Assembly (NCBI GenBank): GCA_002179805.1
Contig: NAVB01003757.1
Location: 1 to 10,308, forward strand
Origin: Acanthamoeba lenticulata
Lineage: Eukaryota; Discosea; Longamoebia; Acanthamoebidae
DNA length: 10,308 nt
Direction of reading: 5' to 3'
The number at the start of each line of letters is the position of its first letter. The first letter of the stretch is position 1. Under the pieces are notes generated by a model, which saw nothing but the letters and a program-made list of their open reading frames with translations, searched no databases and was not told where the DNA came from. The position numbers and the translations under genes are program-made. This document shows positions 1 to 6,584 of this stretch, piece after piece.

Positions 1-36
1 AAAATTAAAATATTAAAAAATGAAGGTTTGCGATAC
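1..36 (-). other. Partial intron of the trehalose gene at the window edge
   Basis: After the exon end at 37 (…AAC AAG G), the minus strand begins GTATCG and then becomes T-rich and A/T-dominated, as expected for a donor site and intron. The next exon, carrying the rest of the phosphatase domain, must lie left of position 1. Confidence 0.7.
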
Positions 37-3000
37 CCTTGTTGATGTTGGACGGGCGGACCTCGATGACCTTCTTGCCGTGGATGACGTCGATGGGCAG
101 CTTTTGGGCCATGTCCTGTAGGTGCACCGCCAGCTCCTTGGCCTGCCACAGGCCAAAGTCCTCATCGGCATTCCTGAGATTCCAGAAGGATCAGCACGCT
201 CTGCACGCGGAGAAAAGGACAACTACAACAACGACGAACCTGTAGTGCCAGGAGAGGTTGACCTCCTTGACCTCGATCATGGAGCCGGGCGTGCGGCTGG
301 CAAACTCCTGGAGGACCGGCAGCACGAGGTCCTTCCACTTGTCGGCCACCTCGTCCCCGATCTTCTCCCACTGGCGGCCCTCGCCGCACGGCCGGAAGAA
401 CACGCCGTGCTCACACGACATGCCTGCCAGCACACACACACACGCACACACGCGCGCGCATGGCACGACACGAGCGCACGACACGAGGGTCAGCACGAGG
501 GACCTCGCTGGCGAACGCGCGCGCACGCAGACGTTGGGTACCGAGGGGCAGGGCGCCAAAGAAGCTGTTGAGGAAGGGGCGGTCGCGGCCGCTGACGACG
601 TAGACGACGTTGTGGGGGTCGCGGGTGAGGGCGGTGAGGATGTGGATGAGGCGCTGGGACGGGATGGCGTCCATCGGGTTGTTGACGATGGGCGTGAGCG
701 TGCCGTCGTAGTCGAGCAGGAAGAGGCGGCGCTTGGCCTGGCCAAAGTCGGCCATGATGTCGTCAAACTTGAGGGGCGGGATCTGGCTGAAGAGCTCGAT
801 GGAGGCCAGCTCCGTGATGAAGGTCGAGCCCCAGAAGGAGGCCGTGTTCTTCTTCACGTAGTCGCAGTTGAGCTCATGCCGGGCCTTCTTCTCCTCGTCG
901 TCCATCGTCAGCGCCGTGATGATCGTCTCAGCCAGCGCGCGCGTGTTCCACGGGTTCACCAGCAGCGCGCCCACCAGGCTGGTGACACACACATACGAAT
1001 ATGAGAAAGTGTCGGCAACATGACATTTTTAAGTACATATGTGGCGTACCTCTGAGCGGCTCCGGCAAACTCGCTGATGACGAGTGGGGCGTGGGCGTCC
1101 TGCTGGCACAGCACGAACTCGTGCGACCTGTGGGGCGTGAACAAGGACGAGCCCCTCGGTGTGAGCGACTCCAAACGAAAAACAGGCCAAACGAGAAACG
1201 ATAAAGAAATGATAACAATCAAAAAACGAAATTCGAAAGGAAAAATAGAGAAAAAGGCAGGGGTGTGCGTACACGAGGTTCATGCCCTCGCGCAGGGGCG
1301 TTAGGAGGGCCACGTCCGCGGCGGCGTAGAGGGCGGCCTGCTCCTCGAGGCTGGGCTCCGTGTACAGGTAGCTGATGGGCGAGAAGTTGAGGCTGCTCCA
1401 CTTGCCGTTGATCTTGCCCACCAGCCTTTTTGTTGTTGTTTTTGTGTTTGTTTACATTAGCCCGCCCTGGCAATGTGGGTGATGATGATGATGATGAAGA
1501 TGAGGAAGAAGGTGCGACACATACTCGTTGATGTCGAGGTGGAGCTGCTCCATGCGGCGAGTGTCGCCCTCCTCGGTGAGGGTGTCGGGCGGGCTGCAGA
1601 TCTGGAAGAGGACCACCTTGCCCAGCCACTCGGGGTTGCGCTCCAGGAACGAGCCAAACTGTTGTTGTCGACGACATTGTTAGTGTGTTGTCGACACATG
1701 TAGGACCAGGGGGGGGATGGCAACACGACGTACGGCGACGAGCTTGTGGTGGATGCCCATGGTCTCATCGAGGGCGTCGATGCCGACGATGATCTTCTTG
1801 CTCTCATACATGCTGCGGATCTCGGCCAGACGCTTTTTGACCTGATCGCGGCTGCGGAGCTCCTCCCAGAGGGCGACGTCGATGCCGATGGGCATGATGT
1901 CGACTGAGGTGGTGCTGCCCGAGTAGCGCACCTGCTTGGGCTGGGCTTCGGCGGCGAGCACACGCGTGCAGGTGCTGAGGAAATGCCTCGAGTCGTCGTA
2001 GGTCTGGAAGCCCAACAGGTCAGCACCCAGCACGCCCTTGAGCAGCGACGAGCGCATGGGCAGAGCCCTGAACATCTCGCTCGACGGGAACGGCGTGTGG
2101 TTGAAGAATCCTAAAAATGCGCCATAAAAAGGAATATGCATGAGAATTCAAACTATCACGAGGACGTTCATGGGCAGGACGTACCGATGCGGCTGGTGAT
2201 GCCCAGCTTGCGCAGTTCAAAGGGAACGTGCAGGAGGTGATAGTTGTGGATCCAGATGAGGTCGTTATCGGGGCTGGGGCCCACCATGCTGTGCACTGCC
2301 TTGGCAATGGCCTTGTTGGCCTTCTTGTAGGCCGTCCACTGCTCCTCTACACGCACGCCCAGAGTGTGAGCCACACAGGGCGTGCACCTTGTAGATTGCC
2401 AAGTCCAAGCAGAGGTGAGGTGGGGGAGCAACGCAACTGGTGTACTTGCGCGTGACCAGCTGCGAGTTGAAGAGCGGCCACAGAGTGCACTTGCAGAAGG
2501 CGATGTAGTTCTTGAGGATGGGCGTGGGGAGGAGGACAGGCTCGTAGCCCCGCGCGCGAAGCAAGTGAGCTAGCTCCTCCTGACGGTCTTCGGGGATGGA
2601 CTCGGTTTGGACGCTGCCCACCCACGTCACGCGGCACGAGCCTGCACCACAAGGAAGAGCAAGAGAAGCGTCAAGTCATGCAAGAAACACCCGAGAGGCC
2701 GCGGAGGTCGCACCAGCAGTCTCCATGGACTTGACAGCCGAGAAGAAGTCGCTCTCGCGCTGCTCGATGACATGCAGCTCTACAAGTTGGGGGTGACGCG
2801 AGGAGTGACACGAGGGGGGGGGAGTTGAGCGAGGGCCTACACAGGGCGCCAAGGCAAAGCAAGGTAGGTACCGCCATCCTCGAGGTGAATGCGAATGGGC
2901 AGCTTCTTTACCACCACGATGACGTCCCTTGGGCGACTCACGCTACTGCGTCGGCGCAAGGGGATGAAGCCACGGGAGCCCGTCAGCTCCAGCGACGACA

Positions 3001-3097
3001 CTGGTATGGACGACGACGAGCACGAAAGTGCGCGGTTCAAGACAGGCTGAGCACTCGACGAAGTGCTCGATGTGGTGTTGGTGTTGCTCTCGCTCAT
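1..3097 (-). CDS. Trehalose-6-phosphate synthase/phosphatase, two-domain (class II-like), 3' end outside window
   Basis: Exons, read 5' to 3' on the minus strand: 3097-2872, 2779-2714, 2641-2438, 2346-2185, 2110-1734, 1658-1525, 1425-1273, 1127-1050, 978-542, 423-240 and 173-37. All introns are GT-AG and the joined phases agree, giving 719 residues plus one base. Residues 1-57 are a Ser/Thr-rich tail. Residues ~58-490 are a family 20 glycosyltransferase fold (motifs WPLF, GFFNHTPFPSSE, LGFQTYDDSRHF, GMNLVSHEF, LLVNPWN). Residues ~550 onward are a HAD-type trehalose-phosphatase domain with the nucleophile motif DYDGT (D556-T560), SGRDR, EHGVFFRP and KVIEVRP. By family knowledge, the first domain makes trehalose-6-phosphate from UDP-glucose and glucose-6-phosphate, and the second removes the phosphate, in the cytosol. 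The synthase half has lost several substrate-binding residues (N200, A332 and M337 where Asp, Arg and Lys are usual), as in plant class II proteins, while the visible phosphatase motifs look intact. So phosphatase or regulatory function is the likelier role. The last HAD motif (GDDxxDE) would lie beyond position 1. Identity is near certain; exact splice sites are inferred. Confidence 0.93.
424..541 (-). repeat. 118-bp intron with dinucleotide (TG/CA) tract next to the 3' splice site
   Basis: The plus strand at 431-452 is a nearly pure CA tract followed by CGCGCGCG at 451-458. On the coding (minus) strand this is a TG/CG tract lying immediately before the CAG acceptor at 424-426. It replaces the usual polypyrimidine tract. 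Short tracts of this kind are prone to length change, so this site may be polymorphic between strains. Confidence 0.75.
1426..1524 (-). repeat. 99-bp intron containing a trinucleotide GAT/ATC tract
   Basis: The plus strand at 1480-1497 repeats GAT about six times. On the coding strand this is an ATC tract shortly after a good donor (GTATGT at 1524-1519). The intron ends in an A-rich stretch with AAG as acceptor (1428-1426), which is unusual because it lacks a pyrimidine tract. Confidence 0.7.
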
Positions 3098-3589
3098 GGT
3101 GTGTTAGGTTGTTGGGTTAAGATTTACTGCGAATCGATGAAAGCAAACGAATCGTGTGGGGAGCACACTGGATCGTGAGGGAAAGGCGTTGTCTGGGAAG
3201 GGGGTAGGCTAAAACAAACACCAGAGGGTGGAGCATGGTGGAGAAGGGGCAGGTGCGACATGCGCAGGAGAAACCGAAGGCGCCTGCCGTTGGAATTTCG
3301 TCCGTTCCGGCCAGGAGCGTTGGTTTGCCTCCGCGCCCAAGCGGCCAAGCCAGTGACAAAGAAAATGTGTTCGGAACAAGCAGGCCATAGGTCCGCCAAG
3401 ATAGATCTATGACAGTTTGGGTAAAAGTACTGTTAGAGCTTCGAAGCATATCAAGCCACCCCATGAATTGAGAGGACGCGGCACTCGTGCCGTAAGTTTG
3501 TCCAAAGTGAATGCACAATCTATTAGTGATTATATACATCACAGCTCGATACACCTTTCATTATACATCTCACTCTCCTGACACAAGGA
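3098..3589. promoter_or_regulatory. Upstream region shared by the trehalose gene (minus) and the tRNA gene (plus)
   Basis: This is 492 bases without a convincing gene. It should hold the promoter and 5' untranslated region of the trehalose gene. I see no TATA box within 100 bases of its ATG at 3097. An open minus-strand frame at about 3117-3554 has no recognisable protein features and is more likely untranslated sequence. The right end holds two short TATA-like strings close to the tRNA gene. Confidence 0.45.
3561..3567 (+). promoter_or_regulatory. TATA-like element at about -29 of the tRNA gene
   Basis: TTATACA starts 29 bases before the first base of the mature tRNA. A related string (TTATATACATC) lies at 3530-3540, and a CAA triplet sits at 3584-3586, 4-6 bases before the tRNA. 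In plants and fission yeast, a TATA-like element near -30 helps Pol III start on tRNA genes, and in plants CAA marks the start. That this amoeba uses the same arrangement is an inference. Confidence 0.4.
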
Positions 3590-3662
3590 GGCGCCATGGC
3601 GCAGTCGGCACCGCGCTCCCCTAGTAAGGGAGAGATCATGGGTTCGATTCCCATTGGCGCCA
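3590..3662 (+). tRNA. trnT-AGU: tRNA-Thr (anticodon AGT)
   Basis: A complete 73-base cloverleaf without intron and without encoded CCA. The 7-bp acceptor stem is perfect (GGCGCCA with TGGCGCC, discriminator A at 3662). The anticodon stem is CTCCC/GGGAG with loop CTAGTAA, so the anticodon is AGT, which reads Thr codons (A34 would be changed to inosine). The T arm is ATGGG-TTCGATT-CCCAT. The A box (TGGCGCAGTCGG, 3597-3608) fits the Pol III consensus, and the B box (GGTTCGATTCC) lies within 3641-3651. The D stem has three good pairs and one C-C mismatch (positions 13 and 22). A T7 terminator follows nine bases after the end. Confidence 0.96.
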
Positions 3663-3671
3663 TCCTAAATC

Positions 3672-3678
3672 TTTTTTT
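3672..3678 (+). terminator. Pol III terminator of the tRNA gene
   Basis: Seven T residues in a row begin ten bases after the last base of the mature tRNA. This is the standard length and place for RNA polymerase III termination. Confidence 0.88.
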
Positions 3679-3818
3679 GGATTTTCTCCTCCAAAAAAGC
3701 GAAAACTGTCGCAATGAGTTAAATTATGTGGTGAATGTCATGCGACAACCGCACAAGAAAGAGCAAGTTCGTGTCCGCCAGTGGCGTTCCCTGAACCACA
3801 AGGGCGGCCACAAACATT

Positions 3819-3825
3819 TATAAAA
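3819..3825 (+). promoter_or_regulatory. TATA box of the small membrane protein gene
   Basis: TATAAAA lies 43 bases (last base to A of ATG) before the ATG at 3868. If transcription starts about 30 bases downstream of the box, the 5' untranslated region would be only about 15-20 bases. No other TATAAA is close by. Confidence 0.7.
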
Positions 3826-3867
3826 CAAAGTTCGAGCCGCTTGTTCCTGCCCAATCCCCCAGACCAG

Positions 3868-4454
3868 ATGGCCGAGAAGCACGAGCTCTACCACTCGAAT
3901 CCAGTCAGCTACGGCGCTGAGCCTAACGGTAAGCTTCGCCAGGTCCGCCTGCTGTCCAGTCGTTCTGTTTGTTGATGAGGTTTGCAGTTTCAACGGGCGT
4001 GCTCTACACTGCTGGTGCCCCAAGCATGCACGCCGGAGTAGACCCTCGTGTCGCACAGTTGCCCTTACTGCAGCAGCAGCCACACTATCAACATGGAGGC
4101 GCCCTGACAGGCGTGTGTGTTGTTAACGCCCTTGATGACTATGATTATGACCGCCATGATGAACGCCTAGGCTGCGCACGAATCGGGTGCGCGCACTTTC
4201 TTCTTCTTATTGGGTGTGCATCGCCTTACACATGGCTCTGTACGTGTTGTGGGGGCAGGTGCCTTCTGTCATTCATCCCCCTGATTGGGTTGATCAACTT
4301 TCTGGTCAATGTCAGCGCGCCCGTGGGTTCGCGTCGCCGCCGCCTCGCAAGGATTTCTCTCATCGTGGCCATGTGCGTTTTCCTGCTAGACGCAGTCCTT
4401 GTGCTCAGCTTCTTCTTCATCTCCTGGGGAACCTCTAGCAACTACGATTATTGA
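3868..4454 (+). CDS. Small membrane protein of unknown function, two exons
   Basis: I do not recognise this family. Exon 1 (3868-3928) starts MAEKHELYHSNP and ends in phase 1 at a strong donor (GTAAGC). Exon 2 runs from 3988 (after TTTGCAG) to the TGA at 4452-4454. The joined protein is about 175 residues. The N-terminal half is polar, with Gln and His around QQQPHYQHGG and an acidic DDYDYDRHDE patch. The C-terminal half has hydrophobic segments at about 4188-4310 and 4350-4430, joined by a basic RRRRLAR stretch, suggesting a hairpin with the Arg-rich turn in the cytosol. There is no signal peptide. Two short extra introns can be drawn that keep the frame: 4117-4170 (54 bases), and 4214-4258 (45 bases), which would remove a Cys/Trp-rich piece and make the first hydrophobic segment continuous. 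The gene is well supported by its TATA box and donor, but the exon 2 structure is uncertain. Confidence 0.7.
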
Positions 4455-4943
4455 GCTCCATAATAATTGATGTTGTTCGTGAGCCACTTGGGGTCTTTGC
4501 TGTCCTATGGTGAACTATTGATGGTCCGTGTCGCAGGGTGCAACGCTTCGCCAATGTGTAGAGTGTTGTACATTTTTATTCTTGCCGGAAACCACAAGCC
4601 AAAAAATGGGCACTTGAAGTATCTTGAGTGTGGCTAGCCCGGAGAAGCGAAGTTGGGCCGGTGCAAAGTCTTTGGGTTTCATCGAAGGAACTCTGCCACT
4701 GCGTCGCTGTCAAGCTTGCTGCAGCCGTGAGCGCGTCCTAGTCCCGCTGCGGACTCTGGGCCGCTCTGGCTGCACTCAACCCGGGACGCCATCACCGCCT
4801 TTTTGGGATGTGAAGAGGGAGGCACAAAAACGTTTCTGGCCCGTAACCGGTTATTACAAGAATGGTAATGGCGACTGACGTCTATTTCTAGAACAAGAAC
4901 ATATCAACATACAACATCAACTGCGCCAAGAGTAGCGCAGCGC
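4455..4943. other. Tail-to-tail intergenic region, no gene seen
   Basis: This 489-base stretch lies between the 3' ends of the plus-strand membrane protein gene and the minus-strand C39-like gene, so it should hold both 3' untranslated regions. AATAAT at 4461-4466, just after the stop codon, is a weak candidate for a polyadenylation signal of the plus-strand gene. An open plus-strand frame at 4624-4878 has no ATG start and no protein-like features. I see no RNA gene, repeat or mobile element here. Confidence 0.5.
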
Positions 4944-6041
4944 TTAGAGGCTGGCGGAAGCCGAGGTGCCCACGACGTCGGTCCAGTTGTAGCCGGGGTA
5001 GACGAGGTCGGGGAAGCCGTAGAAGTCGATCGTCGAGCCCGAGGCGTAGCCCTTGGCCACGGCGCTCACGGCGCCGACGGTGCTGCCACAGCCCGAGATG
5101 TCGACGACCCAGACGGTCTGGACGCGCTGGTTGGAGCGGTACGAGCCCAGGCTGACGGTGGTCTGGGGCGTGGCGGCGGTGAGCTTGGCGCCAGCCGGCA
5201 GGGTGAGCGAGATCGACACGTTGGCAAAGTTCTTGCTGGCGGCGTTGTTGTCCCACGACGAGCACAGCGGGGCCGGGCAGGGGAAGGAGAGGTCAGACAC
5301 GACGACGGCGAAGTTGGGGCCGAGGCGGTAGGTGTTGAGGCGGAGCTCCCAGTTGGAGACGACGGCAGCCCAGTAGGGACCAACCGACTTGGAGCCCGAG
5401 GCCTGCACGTAGTTCCAGCCGAGAGAGCCGCAGAACTGGCTGTAGCTGTAGGTGAAGACCGAGGGCACGCCATCGCGGCCCCACGGGTCGACGGCCGAGA
5501 GGGTCTGCGTGTTGTCGTTGTACGAGTAGAGCACGCGGAAGTGACCGAAGTAGTAGAGCGTGCCTGTGGACGATGAGTTATAGTAAAAATAAACCATGGC
5601 TACGACGGGGTGGCCACCAGCAATGAGCTGCTTGATGGCGTGGATGTCGCAGGTGCTGGGCTGGAACTCGTAGGAGACGAGGCCGAGGCCGGGCACGCCG
5701 CCCGTGTAGTTCCTCCAGCCAGCGGTGTCAGGGTTGGGGTAGACGGTGCCCTTGGCGCCCGAAATCTGGGAGAAGAAGGTGCCACGCGAGATGTCGGACG
5801 CTATGGTGCCACCGAGAGGAGACGAGCGCAGCACGTCGACAATCTCCTTCTGGTCCTTGACGTGACGGCCAGCATTGTAGAGCAGGGTCTGGAAGGCGGC
5901 CGCACCGCACGAGAAGGTCTCGTCCTGGCGGAAGTAGGGCACGTTGGGCACGGTGGCCGAGCTCGGCAGCGCAGACACGGACAAGGCCAGCACGGCCAGG
6001 CCGATAAAGGAGAGAAGCACGAGAGCACGGCTCGGCTGCAT
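4944..6041 (-). CDS. Secreted papain-like C39-type peptidase family protein
   Basis: A single 365-residue open frame without introns. Residues 1-24 are a clear signal peptide (MQPSR, then a long Leu/Val/Ala core ending SVSA). Residues ~31-235 fit a C39-like cysteine peptidase fold: VPYFRQDETFSCGAAAF carries the oxyanion-hole Gln (Q39) six residues before the catalytic Cys (C45). GHFRVLYSY (H167) and AVDPWG (D185) supply the other two catalytic residues. Residues ~236-365 form a second part with regular short beta-like stretches and a pair of Cys in PCPAPLC, probably a beta-sandwich. The protein has several N-glycosylation sites (NYT, NSS, NVS, NWT) and ends without a membrane anchor, so export from the cell is likely. 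In bacteria C39 domains cut leader peptides in transporters; secreted stand-alone members are mostly unstudied, so the substrate is unknown. Start choice rests on the signal peptide and the TATA-like box about 70 bases upstream. Confidence 0.87.
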   Translation of the reverse strand: MQPSRALVLLSFIGLAVLALSVSALPSSATVPNVPYFRQDETFSCGAAAFQTLLYNAGRHVKDQKEIVDVLRSSPLGGTIASDISRGTFFSQISGAKGTVYPNPDTAGWRNYTGGVPGLGLVSYEFQPSTCDIHAIKQLIAGGHPVVAMVYFYYNSSSTGTLYYFGHFRVLYSYNDNTQTLSAVDPWGRDGVPSVFTYSYSQFCGSLGWNYVQASGSKSVGPYWAAVVSNWELRLNTYRLGPNFAVVVSDLSFPCPAPLCSSWDNNAASKNFANVSISLTLPAGAKLTAATPQTTVSLGSYRSNQRVQTVWVVDISGCGSTVGAVSAVAKGYASGSTIDFYGFPDLVYPGYNWTDVVGTSASASL

Positions 6042-6107
6042 CGCGAGGGTAAGAGTACAGGAAGGTGGTGTTTGTTGTTAGGTGTTGTGTGAGGTTGGGG
6101 AGTGAAG

Positions 6108-6117
6108 CCTTTTATGG
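6108..6117 (-). promoter_or_regulatory. TATA-like box of the C39-like gene
   Basis: The minus strand reads CCATAAAAGG, about 67-76 bases before the ATG at 6041. With a start site about 30 bases downstream, the 5' untranslated region would be about 40 bases, rich in CAAC. Confidence 0.6.
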
Positions 6118-6388
6118 GCTCGTTGAGTCGGGCAGGAGCCCGCAGAGCTCCCAACTTCCCCGAACCGGCGGTGGAGTTAAAAATGCCCCCTAGTGTCAGC
6201 GCAACCAACAACTGTGTTCGCGACGGTCGGCTTGTCGGCTCCGTCTCAACTCAACGCAAGAGCCAGATGGCAATCGACGGTGCAGGTGTTCAAATAATCC
6301 TGGTTGGCGTTAACGGGCTGGAACTTAGCAATGTACAAACACGGTTGCCGCGATCAGCGGTGTTTCATGGATGCCGCAACTCCGTGAC

Positions 6389-6397
6389 CCATAAAGG
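6389..6397 (+). promoter_or_regulatory. Possible TATA-like element for the receptor gene
   Basis: The plus strand reads CCATAAAGG, closely matching the CCATAAAAGG used on the other strand for the C39-like gene. It lies about 190 bases before the ATG at 6585, so the 5' leader would be about 160 bases unless a leader intron is present. Confidence 0.35.
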
Positions 6398-6584
6398 CTA
6401 CCGATTGGGTCTGACCTAGGGAGATTCTGCTGCCTAACGACTCCCCTCGGGAAATTGCGAGAAACAGGGTTACTGGGGGTCAGTCAGTCCTGCCCGTCCA
6501 AGACATCCTCACTTCCTCCCGCGCTTGGAACCAGACGCACACGCCTCACCTGGCCCGCCTTCACCCAACACACAGCACCGCCCT

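Larger units (their letters stand above)
6042..6584. promoter_or_regulatory. Divergent promoter region between the C39-like gene and the receptor gene
   Basis: 543 bases separate the two start codons, which point away from each other, so both promoters must lie here unless untranslated exons extend further. It contains a TATA-like element for each strand (6108-6117 minus, 6389-6397 plus) and, just after the latter, an inverted CCAAT string (ATTGGGT at 6404-6410, ACCCAAT on the minus strand). No gene is evident inside it. Confidence 0.6.

Noticed and set aside
431..458. CA/CG tract considered as a mobile element or CRISPR-like repeat
   Set aside because: It is a simple dinucleotide tract inside an intron, with no spacers, terminal repeats or coding content.
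191..766. Open frames crossing 424-541 in the trehalose gene
   Set aside because: Each follows one real exon and then reads through the intron; only the spliced version gives the continuous phosphatase motifs.
3117..3554. Open minus-strand frame of about 145 codons upstream of the trehalose gene
   Set aside because: It begins with GTG, ends just before the trehalose ATG, and has no domain-like pattern. I treat it as 5' untranslated or promoter sequence.
4624..4878. Open plus-strand frame in the tail-to-tail gap
   Set aside because: No ATG start, no recognisable motif and no promoter signal; it lies where two 3' untranslated regions are expected.
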